From Theropithecus gelada (Eukaryota; Chordata; Mammalia; Primates; Cercopithecidae), in contig NC_037669.1 in assembly GCF_003255815.1 (NCBI RefSeq), forward strand, positions 123,386,042 to 123,450,041: a DNA stretch of 64,000 bases, given 5' to 3'. Positions 12,096 to 23,661 of the stretch are shown one piece after another; position 1 is the first letter of the stretch, and every line of letters starts with the position of its first letter. The notes under the pieces are model-generated. The model was not told the DNA's origin and searched no databases. It saw nothing but the letters and a program-made list of their open reading frames with translations. Both the position numbers and the translations under genes were made by a program.

Positions 12096-14436
12096 TTTAT
12101 TATTATTATACTGTAAGTTGTAGGGTACATGTGCATAACGTGCAGGTTTGTTACATATGTATACTTGTGCCTTGTTGGTGTGCTGCACCCATCAACTCGT
12201 CATTTACATCAGGTATAACTCCCAATGCAATCCCTCCCCCCGCCCCCCCTCCCCATGATAGGCCCCGGTGTGTGATGTTCCCCTTCCTGAGTCCAAGTGA
12301 TCTCATTGTTCAGTTCCCACCTATGAGTGAGAACATGCGGTGTTTGGTTTTCTGTTCTTGTGATAGTTTGCTAAGAATGATGGATTCCAGCTGCATCCAT
12401 GTCCCTACAAAGGACACAAACTCATCCTTTTTTATGGCTGCATAGTATTCCATGGTGTATATATGCCACATTTTCTTAATCCAATCTGTCACTGATGGAC
12501 ATTTGGGTTGATTCCAAGTCTTTGCTATTGTGAATAGTGCTGCAATAAACATACGTGTGCATGTGTCTTTATAGCAGCATAATTTATAATCCTTTGGGTA
12601 TATACCCAGTAATGGGATGGCTGGGTCATATGGTACATCTAGTTCTAGATCCTTGAGGAATCGCCATACTGTTTTCCATAATGGTTGAACTAGTTTACAA
12701 TCCCACCAACAGTGTAAAAGTGTTCCTATTTCTCCACATCCTCTCCAGCACCTGTTGTTTCCTGACTTTTGAATGATCGCCATTCTAACTGGTGTGAGAT
12801 GGTATCTCATTGTGGTTTTGATTTGCATTTCTCTGATGGCCAGTGATGATGAGCATTTTTTCATGTGTTTGTTGGCTGTATGAATGTCTTCTTTTGAGAA
12901 ATGTCTATTCATATCCTTTGCCCACTTTTTGATGGGGTTGTTTGTTTTTTTCTTGTAAATTTGTTGGAGTTCTTTGTAGGTTCTGGATATTAGCCCTTTG
13001 TCAGATGAGTAGATTGCAAAAATGTTCTCCCATTCTGTAGGTTGCCTGTTCACTCTGATGGTAGTTTCTTTTGCTGTGCAGAAGCTCTTTAGTTTAATGA
13101 GATCCCATTTGTCAATTTTGGCTTTTGCTGCCGTTGCTTTTGGTGTTTTAGACATGAAGTCTTTGCCCATGCCTATGTCCTGAATGGTACTACCTAGATT
13201 TTCCTCTAGGATTTTTATGGTATTAGGTCTAACATTTAAGTCTCTAATCCATCTTGAATTAATTTTCGTATAAGGAGTAAGGAAAGGATCCAGTTTCAGC
13301 TTTCTACTTATGGCTAGCCAATTTTCCCAGCACCATTTATTAAATAGGGAATCCTTTCCCCATTTCTTGTTTCTCTCAGGTTTGTCAAAGATCAGATGGC
13401 TGTAGATGTGTGGTATTATTTCTGAGGACTCTGTTCTGTTCCATTGGTCTATATCTCTGTTTTGGTACCAGTACCATGCTGTTTTGGTTACTGTAGCCTT
13501 GTAGTATAGTTTGAAGTCAGGTAGCGTGATGCCTCCAGCTTTGTTCTTTTGACTTAGGATTGTCTTGGAGATGCGGGCTCTTTTTTGGTTCCATATGAAC
13601 TTTAAAGCAGTTTTTTCCAATTCTGTGAAGAAACTCATTGGTAGCTTGATGGGGATGGCATTGAATCTATAAATAACCTTGGGCAGTATGGCCATTTTCA
13701 CGATATTGATTCTTCCTATCCATGAGCATGGTATGTTCTTCCATTTGTTTGTGTCCTCTTTTATTTCACTGAGCAGTGGTTTGTAGTTCTCCTTGAAGAG
13801 GTCCTTTACATCCCTTGTAAGTTGGATTCCTAGGTATTTTATTCTCTTTGAAGCAATTGTGAATGGAAGTTCATTCCTGATTTGGCTCTCTGTTTGTCTG
13901 TTACTGGTGTATAAGAATGCTTGTGATTTTTGCACATTAATTTTGTATCCTGAGACTTTGCTGAAGTTGCTTATCAGCTTAAGGAGATTTTGGGCTGAGA
14001 CAATGGGGTTTTCTAAATATACAATCATGTCATCTGCAAACAGGGACAATTTGACTTCTTCTTTTCCTAACTGAATACCCTTGATTTCTTTCTCTTGCCT
14101 GATTGCCCTAGCCAGAACTTCCAACACTATGTTGAATAGGAGTGGTGAGAGAGGGCATCCCTGTCTTGTGCCAGTTTTCAAAGGGAATTTTTCCAGTTTT
14201 TGCCCATTCAGTATGATATTGGCTGTGGGTTTGTCATAAATAGCTCTTATTATTTTGAGGTACGTTCCATCAATACCGAATTTATTGAGCGTTTTTAGCA
14301 TGAAGGGCTGTTGAATTTTGTCAAAAGCCTTTTCTGCATCTATTGAAATAATCATGTGGTTCTTGTCTTTGGTTCTGTTTATATGCTGGATTATGTTTAT
14401 TGATTTGCGAATGTTGAACCAGCCTTGCATCCCAGT
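12066..14436 (-). mobile_element. 5'-truncated L1PA retrotransposon with TSD
   Basis: A T tract at the left is the L1 poly(A). The 3' UTR with its C-rich (G-rich on the L1 strand) segment at about 12232-12254 follows, then the ORF2 C-terminal half. The target-site duplication cctttacttctt occurs at 12054-12065 and 14437-14448. The element is cut off at its 5' end in the reverse transcriptase region. Its low decay marks it as one of the youngest insertions in the window. Confidence 0.95.
12310..14430 (-). pseudogene. L1PA ORF2 C-terminal fragment, 706 codons open
   Basis: The fragment keeps 706 codons without a stop or frameshift; full ORF2p is about 1275 residues, so the endonuclease and the N-terminal part of the reverse transcriptase are missing. 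Visible are the RT motifs 'TRQGCPLSPLLFN' and 'LFADDM' (FADD catalytic aspartates), and the C-terminal Cys-rich motif CX3CX7HX4C beginning 'CWRGCGE'. The stop codon is in the native L1 position after 'SLIGGN'. It lacks promoter, ORF1 and endonuclease, so it cannot mobilise itself. Confidence 0.92.
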
Positions 14437-14474
14437 CCTTTACTTCTTTAGACCTTGTTTTCTTTAGTTGTTTG

Positions 14475-14532
14475 AATATATATATGTGTGTGTGTGCGTG
14501 TGTGTGTGTATGTGTGTGTATATATATATATG
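14475..14532. repeat. Compound (TA)n(TG)n(TA)n microsatellite
   Basis: Alternating purine-pyrimidine run: TA units, then TG units with one CG, then TA units. Confidence 0.93.
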
Positions 14533-15080
14533 TTGAATTGAAGTCTTTTTCTAGTAAATCCAATGTGTGAATCTTCACAGGGACATTTTCTATTGACTTA
14601 TTTTTATGTTGTTAAATATTTTCCCCTTTCTCATATAGCCTTTAGGATTTTCTCTGACTTCGGATAAAGCTACTTATAGAGTCTGTATCAAATGATTTCC
14701 ATGAAAGTCTCTATTTGCATCATAAAACATGGTTTGTAAAGTTTCTGGTATGACTGTATAATGCCATATCTTTGTGCCTTAGTCTCTCCTATATGATTAG
14801 AGGTCTAGTCTCCCATGGATGGGGATGTTGGTGAGCATGTGGAATAGGGATAGGAAATAAAGCATGTTCAAATGCCTCTAATAGGAAAAGTTTCTTCTTG
14901 GCTAGATTCCACAGTTAGGATAAAGTACATTTGTGCCACTGTTCTTTGCTTCTGTAATACTGTTAAGCATCCTCAGAGAACAAAGTCTGATTTGGCAATT
15001 AGAGTGGCATGTCTGCTTTGCATGTTAATTTTGCTAAATCCATCAGAATTACTTTCTGATTTTCTACTCTGCTATTTTAG

Positions 15081-15257
15081 ATAGCAGTGGCTTTTACAAG
15101 TAAAGAGATTTGTTTCTATGATCTGCTGTCCAAAGAAGAATTTGCTTGCCAGTACAAACTCCAGGGCCTGAAAGGAACACCAATTTGCATGGATTATTGG
15201 TATGATCCTCTTGATGCCAATGAATCAATTCTTTCTTTTGGGGATATAACTGGAAAG
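15081..15257 (+). CDS. WDR49: WDR49 coding exon B
   Basis: 177 bp, 59 codons, phase 0 at both ends. Acceptor 'ctattttag' and donor aag|gtaagt, a perfect consensus donor. The exon encodes part of the WD-repeat domain, including 'AVAFTSKEICFYDLLSKEE' and ending 'SFGDITGK', i.e. beta-propeller blade strands. It follows exon A in frame and leads into exon C in frame. No stop or frameshift. Confidence 0.9.
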
Positions 15258-16114
15258 GTAAGTGAGGGTAGATTAAGATTGAATACTATGGATTTAATCA
15301 TCAAACTGTAGTTTAAAATAGAAATTAAAATGCAATGAGTGTGACCTCCAAATTTAATTACATTATGGCTTATATGCACATTGGACATGGAAGAGATGGA
15401 TTAGGTCACAGTTTGTCTTCTTGCTTACAAAAACAAATCTTAATTGTGTGTGTGGGTTTGTTTGTTTTTTGGTCTGTCTATAGTCTCACTTTTCTCATTT
15501 AGAAAAAAGATCTTCCTAACCTTTTTCACCATAGGATGCTTAATTTATTAGATCCCAATATGAATAAATGTTTAATATTAAATGATTACATTTATTCCTC
15601 AAAATGCTTTCAAATTTATTGTTCTGGTTTTCCTACATAGAGTATTGGGTTTCTCAGTACCAATTTCCTAGTGAGTGCCCATTGCCTGTATCATATAACA
15701 AAAGGATTAGAGATGGCAGCTCTGAAACCTAGATATTGGATACAAATATTTCTGTCTTCCTATCAAATTTCACCCGACCTATGAAAAATTATTACTTACT
15801 GAATGAAACTAGAATATATCTGTGACCTCTGAAGTAGGCTAATTTAAACAACTTCCTTTTGTAATTGTGAAAGGTTTTCATTCTTACTATTTTAACGACG
15901 AATGTGTCTTAAAAACAAGTAAAAGACTGCCCTTTAGTAATTGTGTCACCAAACTAATAATTGTTCTGTTTTTTAGTATAACAGCCTGCATCCTTTAAAT
16001 AGTATTGAAGAAATTCTTATTAAGAGCTATTCCTTATTAAACTAAAATAACATAGAATCTTCTTGCAACAATTATCCTGTCCATGACTGTTGTTCTTTCA
16101 ATGTCTCCATCAAG
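15258..16114 (+). other. WDR49: WDR49 intron B-C
   Basis: About 857 bp of AT-rich sequence without a recognised repeat. It ends at the acceptor 'tctccatcaag', with a pyrimidine tract 'gttgttctttc' upstream. Confidence 0.88.
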
Positions 16115-16289
16115 GTTCAAGCAATTGCTTTCACAGCAGCCTTGATTTCCCTGTTTGAACGGCCTGCTAGTGTATGTGAAGATGGAGAAGCCACCATGAC
16201 CATTAACTGGGCAGAGCTGCTCTCTGGATGTCACAAATGTTGCCACATATTAGAGCATAAACTTCATCAAGGAGACTGGGTCAGGCAAG
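16115..16289 (+). CDS. WDR49: WDR49 coding exon C
   Basis: 175 bp, entering in phase 0 and leaving after the first base of a Val codon (caa g|gtattg). It encodes 'VQAIAFTAALISLFERP', a linker with Glu-Asp-Gly, and a Cys/His-rich helix-like stretch around 'LLSGCHKCCHILEHKL', ending 'DWVRQ'. It lies within the WD-repeat region; the Cys/His cluster (C, C, C, H, H within 12 residues) is notable but not a classical zinc-finger spacing. Open throughout. Confidence 0.9.
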
Positions 16290-19164
16290 GTATTGAATTT
16301 GAACAGTAATGAAAGTAAATGGTCACCTCTGACTTATACATTTATATTATTTGATGAAAATGCTTCACACAAAACGTTTAAGTCTAGAAACCAATAACTG
16401 GTTCTCTGGAGGTTGTGGCCTGCACTCTGCTATCCCTTGAATGCTGGCAGGGATTCTTTCTTTTTTTTTTTCCTTCTGAATTTATGCCTCATACAATTAA
16501 TTCAGGTGACCAATGTGCTCAAGAAATCTTAAGAGAAAGGAAAACATTGTCCTAGAATTCATTTAGCTTCAACTCAACTCTGATCCTAGCTAATCTCATC
16601 TAGTTACATTCAGGGCTGTTTAATAAAAGAAATTAACAAGTTCCCTCAAGAACATTCCTTTGTTTTCTTTATGTTCTCATGGGAAGCATATTAGTTTGAC
16701 TGCCTTTAAAGTTGAATCGTCTTAATTTTCTTTTTTTGATGTAATGACCGAATTTCTCTAATCTAGAGTACTTAAGTGGCGGTTCTTTGTGTGATAAGAC
16801 TATGTTATAAAATCAGTGTCTATAGAAAACCAGAACTTTCTTAAAACCTAGTCAACAATGAATTAGTTTCATAAAATATCTTAATTTTATCTGATGGCTC
16901 AAGATTCAAATGTGCAATATCTGCACTAATATTTCTTTGTTTAAATACTAAGGAGTATGATAATTTTCTCACTTCTAAATTGCTGCATTAAAGAATGTCC
17001 ACTGAAAAGAATGAAAATTAACAATCTCATTGACTTTAATGAAATTTGATGAGATTAATGTTATTGATCTATTCCTAATATAGTTTGAAGAAGAGACAGT
17101 CAACATGGATCCAACTGTTGGCTTTTATGGTAATTTCACCCTCTTTGGGTTTCAGAAGGTTGAAACTAATTCTTTAATGTATACCCACAGTAATAATTTC
17201 CTATGTGAGGAACTATGTGCTCTGCATTTTTTTATTTTATATAAATCATACCATGCCTTTAGTACCTTCTATACATTTTTAAATTCTGGCATGATATTAA
17301 TTGCAGGAAAAACAAAAGATGACAGTTTTTGGTCATCTACTAAGTGTGACAGGCAGAAAATTACGTGTTAAGTTTTCATAACATGAAAATGAGAATCAGA
17401 GTTTTAAAAATATCCAGAATGGATATTTCAACTTCTTCTGGAAAACATTATATTTTTTTATTTGTATTCATATTCATTTGTTCTTTAGATACATATGCCA
17501 AAGACTAGATTATAATAATAAAGTGATAGTTCTTGAAATTTACTCCCAGTAGGTTCTCTGAAATTTAATGTATTATTTGAGTCAATAATCTTAAATTAAT
17601 ATGAGTAAATACAGAGAAGCCTATAGAAAGCTGTCTTAGAAAGGGTTGGAGAGGTAACAAGTAAGGCTCTTAAATTGTGATTGTCTTTTCCGATGATGCA
17701 TTATATCTATATACTCTCATGTTTAGGAAGAGAATGGGAAAGCTCTCACTGCAGACTCTGCCTCAATTTTATTTAAGGTTCTCAAAAAATCAACCATACC
17801 AATGAAGTAACCTATCAGTGAGCATTTGTCTCTTAAGTTATAGGACAAGGATTGTTCTCTAGGTCAATGCTGATTTGCTACTTATCATGTGTCCATCATA
17901 GCATTCTGATCTTTGATTCCCTCCTCTACAGACAAACGAACATGGGAATTTAGTTTAGTATTAGCAGTGGAGATTCACATTTATGACCTAAGGAATCCAA
18001 TTTCACAGTCTGGCGTCAAATCACTGCAAAGTAGGAATTGGCTACAGAGAAGTTTTATGTATATATAAAGAACTATGTATGTAATACAAATTAGATATAT
18101 ATATATACACATACATATATAGTTAAGAATCTTTGCTATCTTATTCATATTACATATTTCTCAGTTCTTTGATTAAAAATTCATTATAATCAAGTAGATA
18201 ATTTTTGGGACAACAACAGGAATACACACAAACACATTTACTTTAAACAGTTTATTTGAATTATGGACTGGAGTGTCAATCAACAATTATTTATTTATCT
18301 TTTATGTTTCTTAAAACGGTCTTAGGAATTTGAGACTATAGAAGAAAGATTAATTATAGACTCAACCCTCAGAAAACTTAATAACTGAAAGAAATAGAAA
18401 CTAATACAAGTCACCTTATTAGAACATTGTTCAGTGGTACTGAAAATTAACTACTAAACCTTATAAACGAGATTTTGACTCCTAGAGTAGTTCTTAAGCC
18501 TGAAAAGCCGTAAGAAAAAGCCTTAAGTATTAGTGGTGGTACTTGAAGGATGGATGAGGGAGAGAAAAAGAGAACATGGGCAACATGAGCAAAAGTAGGC
18601 AAGCAGACACAATGACAGAAGGAGAGGTAGACATGAATAGATCAGACACTGAATATTAGGGAAATAGAAACAAATAGGTCATATGGGAACATAACGTTGG
18701 AAGATATGGGCCGTGAAACATTGAAGGCTTTTGAGGAAACTTGGACAGACCCAGTGCAGACAGCATTTAGGAAAAGTTTACTTGGTAGTTTGTTCAGCAT
18801 GGATTGGAGGAGAAAGAAACTGCAATCAGACTGGCTAGTTAGAAGGTTTTTGATCATTAGAAAATGGAAATGATAAAGAAAGGACAGAAACAGGCAGCTC
18901 TCTGAAGCAACCATCTTCAGGATTTGAGGTCTAAAAATGTGGAATGATAAACCATCTTAGGATGTCTTATAGAACTTTCCACTTCTAGCTAGGGAATTTT
19001 TTATTTGAAGATTACAGATCCCTACCTGGCCCAATGCACAGACTCTTCACAGCTCATCTTCTCCTCCTCCGGAGGATTCTTCATTCTGAGATACCCCAGA
19101 TTCTGCAACCAAAGACGAGTATTTCTTTTAAAAAACGTTTTTGAAGTTTCTTTTGTTTATTTGT

Positions 19165-19451
19165 TTGAGATAGACTCTCACTCACTGTGTTGCCCAGGCT
19201 GGAGTTCAGTGGTCCGATCTCGGCTCACTGCAATCTCTGCCTCCCAGGTTCAGCGATTCTCATGCCTCAGCCTCCCGAGTAGCTGGGATTACAGGCACAT
19301 GCCATCACGCCCGGCTAATTTTTATATTTTTCGTAGAGACTGGGTTTCACTGTGTTGACCAGGCTGGTATCGAACTCCTGACCTCAAGTAATCCACCCAT
19401 CTGGGCCTCCCAAAGTGCTGGGATTATAGGTGTCAGCCACTATGTCTGGCC
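19165..19451 (-). mobile_element. AluS-like element, antisense
   Basis: Full-length antisense Alu, from 'gagatagactctcactcact' to 'gtctggcc', with both arms and a short degraded T-rich tail at the left (19148-19164). Confidence 0.92.
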
Positions 19452-19869
19452 TACCACAGAAGAGTCTTTCTTGCCAACGTTTTTCCTGAAACGTCCTTTA
19501 TTTTTTGCCACTTCACCTTACATCAAACCCTTTATTTTGCCTCTTCCTCTGTCTAATTCAGATGGACTCTTCATTGCATTATTTGCAAGGTTCTCAATTT
19601 TGGCATTGCTCCTGAATTCTTCTTCAAAATCTTGCTTTGCAATGCTGCCCACCCTGTGAACCAAACCTACCAATTTCTGTACCCACGTTAGAATTTGAGT
19701 CCTGCCTCTTACCTTCCCAAGCCTAGAAGGAAATTTGAATGCCCCACATGAAAATTACATTTACATATAAATGGAAATTAAAACATCCTTCTTGGGGCAA
19801 GCACTATATTGTTCATTCACCTTAGTATCTACTATAACATGGAATACAATGTTTTATAAGATTTTCTCT

Positions 19870-20420
19870 TTATCACTGATTTTAAGCCATTTGATTATGA
19901 TATACCTTAGTTTTTCTTGGGGTGTATGTGTATATGTGTATGTGTTTATACTAGTTAAAATTCATTAAAATGCTTAGATTTGTGAATCTGTAGTTTTCAT
20001 TAAACTTGGAAATTTTTCTATTGTTATTTTTTCAAAATTTTCTTTCTTCTCTCTCTCTCTCGCTTTTTTCTCTAGGACTCCAATTATTTGCCTTTCCACA
20101 ATTCTGTCCCATATTTTCTAGCTGCCTCCTGGTCCTCTAACTCTAATCTTTGTTTCTCCAACTCTGGAGATTGCTAGGCTCTGTGTGGTTTCCTGCTCCG
20201 TGTGCTGATAGTTTGGAAATTTCTTCCAAGAAAGGCAGAGCAATTGTAGGGCCCACTTCATTTGTTTCTCTTCCTTCAGGGTTCACAGTTCTACTTTGCC
20301 TACTGTCAAAATCTGAAAATATTGTTGCTAATATTTGTCCAGTTTTCCAGTTGTTTATGGTGAGAGATTAAATTCAGTGCTTGTTATGCCATCATGGCTG
20401 GAAGCAGAAATCCAGCACAA
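19870..20420 (-). mobile_element. Old L1M-like fragment
   Basis: Text such as 'aggactccaattatttgcc', 'tgtccagttttccagttgtt' and 'gccatcatggctggaagcag' resembles antisense mammalian L1M sequence. Identification is by memory and the region has no usable ORF. Confidence 0.4.
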
Positions 20421-21246
20421 TGCTTTTTAAATAGTGAATATACAATAAATATTTGTCGATCAGTTAGTCTCTTTCTTTTGTTGAGATCTTTCAGTCACCT
20501 TAACACCCTTTACCAGCTGCAAGGATAGGAACTTCTATGTGATATTCACCCAAAAAACATTTGCTAGGTAATTACTATGTAATAGGCACCATACTAAGCA
20601 CTAGCATATTTCAGCTGAATTCTGTTATCTAGATCCATCCCAAGAAACTTAACTTCTAACATCCGACTAACTAAGACTTTTAAATAATCACTTCAAGGTT
20701 TGTTTATTATCATGTTCACTTTGAAGCACTCAAAACTAAGCAGCCAGTCAGTAACACTTAACAAAGTATCCTTCTGCACATGGTATTGTGTACTAGGAGC
20801 CCTGTGATAATTATTGTAGGGAACAATGGATAATTTATTTATCAAAAGATGCTGGAGTGAGTGTCTTGTTGAGATTAGTTAAGGGCAGAGAAGAACTGGA
20901 AGCTTATCAATTGATGCTGAGAAACTGAGCTGTATTTTAATATTAGTGTATGCCAAAATGAACTATCTGAAGTCCCGTGAAAGCATTATATTAGTTTTCT
21001 TCTTCCTTTTTTCTTTTTAAAAGAATTACACTTGTGTCTCTAATTAATAATTCCTATTAGTTTCCTCTGTGGGATTTTATGTTTTGCTTTTGAGCAAAAA
21101 AAGCCATTTTGCAATTTGACTTTGAAGGTCTTAGATAAATTATTGGGTGAATTTTCACAAGAAAAGAGAAATACCAAAATAAATTATGTTAATATTTGTA
21201 GAATTTCTTTCTTTCTTTTTCTTTCTTTCTTTTTTTTTTAATGGAG

Positions 21247-21500
21247 AGCCAGGAGTGGTGGTCCATGCCTGTAATCCTAGCATTTCAGGAGGCCAAGGTG
21301 GGTAGATTGTTTGAGCCTAGGAGTTTTAGACCAGCCTGAACAACAAGGCAAAACCGTGTCTCTATAAAAACCACAAAAATTAGCTGGGTGTGGTGGCATG
21401 GGCCTGTAGCCCTAGCTACCCAGGAGGCCAAGGCTGGAAGGATCACCCAGCCCAGGAGATTGAGGCTGCAGTGAGCCGTGATCAGCACTATACTCCTCAA
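21247..21500 (+). mobile_element. Old Alu (AluJ type), 3'-truncated
   Basis: Sense Alu, 'cctgtaatcctagcatttc' to 'tgaggctgcagtgagccgtg', lacking the last part and any A-tail. A (TTTC)n pyrimidine repeat at about 21209-21239 lies directly upstream. Confidence 0.88.
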
Positions 21501-22288
21501 GTACCTCTGAAAGGTGAATATACTTCAGTCCTAACCAACGAAAGAATGCCTTTTCTTAGATTTAGTAATAGAGATTAGAAACTTAAATATGACTTTTGGT
21601 TGTTGTTTGAAGCTCAGTTATTTCAATACAAGAAAAGAGAGGAAGACTGAAATGAAGAGGAAGGCAGAAGGAGGAAAGGCAGGATGGATTCAAATGTAAT
21701 AGAGTGGGATTTGTAGTTGTTTTGGATTCTGCTCCTTTGTCTGCAAGATTTGCTGTATCAGGAGCAAGCAACCAATGGCTGTTTAATTTGGGATTCTCTT
21801 TACCCCAGTAACATGATTTGATATTCTTAGAACTCTTCATGAAATATTTTTGGTGGTTTTTGTCTCAGTGTGAGGAGGGAATATACAGTTGAGAAAAGAA
21901 AGAAACCCATGAGCAAATATGCTAATAATTTTTATTGACGCTAAGGATAAAATATCTGTAAAAATGAAATGTCACAGGAAAAACTCAGTTTCAGACATAA
22001 GAGTATTAGCATACTGCTTTAAGATAAGGTTCAAATTTCTTATTTAAAACTTTGAAGGAGTGAATGTTTTCATCTTCTCTGAGTGGTTCTGTGTCATATT
22101 TTAGTGGAAAAATAACTACATTCTGAAATGCTTGTAAAGTAATTATAGAGATTTTGTGTAATAGTGCTAAGATATAAATGTCTTGAATTTCAGAGAATTT
22201 TCCTTTTTAATAATTTTCTCCTCATATAGACAGTATCATTGGAAACCTTGGAAACCATAGTCTGGGAATGCAGATATTGAAAGAATGA

Positions 22289-22606
22289 GGCCATGAGCAT
22301 TGTCCATGCCTGTAATCGCAGCATTTGGGCAGGCTGAGGTGGGCAGATCACCTGAGTTCAGGAATTCGAGACCAGCCTGGCCAACATGGAGAAACCCTGT
22401 CTCTACTAAAAATACAAAAATTAGCCAGGTGTGATGGCGGGCGCCTGTAATCCCGGCTACTTGGGAGGCTGAGGCATGAGAATTGCTTGAACCTGGGAGG
22501 CAGAGGTTGCAGTGAGCTGAGATTGCACCATTGCCCATTGCACTCCAGCCTGGGTAACAGATCAAGACTCCATCTCTGGGGTGGCGGGGGTTGGGGAGGG
22601 AAGAAA
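22289..22606 (+). mobile_element. AluS-like element with a G-rich tail and TSD
   Basis: Sense Alu with TSD gaaagaatga at 22279-22288 and 22607-22616. Where the A-tail should be there is a G-rich stretch (22578-22600) with four G-runs, followed by a short GA-type tail. Confidence 0.9.
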
Positions 22607-22740
22607 GAAAGAATGAACGTGAAATTGCCAGCAACAAAAGTCATTGATATTTTATTGCGTTGAAAATGTTTTCTCCCATTTGACCAGGGCTAGAAGAAGA
22701 CACAAAACAGTTTGAACTGTTAACAAAATCACTAATTGCT

Positions 22741-23227
22741 TTTTTTGCTTTTTTTTTTTTTTTTTTTTTTTAANNNNNNNNNNNNNNNNNNNNNNNNNNN
22801 NNNNNNNNNNNNNNNNNNNNNNNNNNNNNNNNNNNNNNNNNNNNNNNNNNNNNNNNNNNNNNNNNNNNNNNNNNNNNNNNNNNNNNNNNNNNNNNNNNNN
22901 NNNNNNNNNNNNATCTATAATTGTTTTTTTTTTTTTTTTTTTTTTTTTTTTGAGACAGTCTTGCTCTGTCACCCAGGCTGCAGTGGCACAATCTTGGCTC
23001 ACCGCAACCTCCGTCTCCCAGGTTCAAGGGATGCTCTTGCCTCAGCCTCCGAAGTACCTGGGACTACAGGCACGTGCCACCACGCCTGGCTAATTTTTGT
23101 ATTTTTAGTAGAGACGGGGTTTCACCATGTTAGCCAGGCTGGTCTCAAACTCCTGAACTCAGGTGATCCCCCCACCTCGGCTTCCCAAAGTGCCGGGATT
23201 ACAGGTGTGAGCCACCACACCCAGTCG
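22741..23227 (-). mobile_element. Antisense Alu containing the assembly gap
   Basis: An antisense Alu (Alu text about 22951-23226) with long T tracts. The 9-bp sequence ctaattgct occurs at 22732-22740 and at 23228-23236, so the T tract at 22741-22771, the N run, the second T tract at 22924-22951 and the Alu all lie within one target-site duplication. Confidence 0.85.
22774..22912. other. Assembly gap (139 N)
   Basis: Undetermined bases flanked by T tracts on both sides. Apparent ORFs running through it are artefacts. The gap probably reflects failure to read the homopolymer tail of the antisense Alu. Confidence 1.
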
Positions 23228-23661
23228 CTAATTGCTACACTAATTAGTGGAACAAGTGCCAGAAAATTTAGAATACAGACTCCTCAGGGACTCTTTATAA
23301 TTGATAGGGGCTAAGTTGGCAGAGAAGCCAGATTTAATATCTTGCTTGTGAATGGCTCTACTTCCCTGCATCTAAATCAGTCTTCCAGACCCTACCGAGG
23401 TAGCTAGACCACACTGCCTTTCCTGCCAGTTCTGTCACTATGTTTAAAGCAGTTGAAATCTGCTGTGAGCAGTGACCCTGGTTTGAGGAAAGGGCTCTAT
23501 GTCCTACAGCTTATTCTGTAGCGTGGTAGAAGAATATGATTCATTTGTATCATGGACATGGGCCTACTTGGCGTTTTGAAAAGTAATTGAATTAATTGCA
23601 TTATTATTTTAAAATATGCTTAGCAGTGCTGAATTCTTATTTTAAAGATAGACAGTTATAC

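Larger units (their letters stand above)
6513..15080 (+). other. WDR49: WDR49 intron A-B
   Basis: About 8.6 kb. 6513-8300 shows no gene; it has a T24-25 tract at about 7449-7473 and ancient AT-rich sequence with possible old LINE similarity that I cannot classify. A MIR-like fragment is at 8330-8475. From 8740 to 14436 it is almost wholly L1 and Alu. 14540-15060 shows no coding feature and may include old L1 remnants. A pyrimidine tract leads into the exon B acceptor at 15080. Confidence 0.85.

Noticed and set aside
12131..12445. Plus-strand 104-codon ORF
   Set aside because: It is the antisense of the L1PA 3' end and carries no protein signature.
17105..17371. 88-codon plus ORF in intron C-D beginning MDPTVGFYGNF
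   Set aside because: No homology recognised, no splice context and low-complexity AT-rich codons.
22652..23314. ORFs of 85-192 codons crossing the N run on both strands
   Set aside because: They exist only because Ns are read as open; the rest is Alu and homopolymer.
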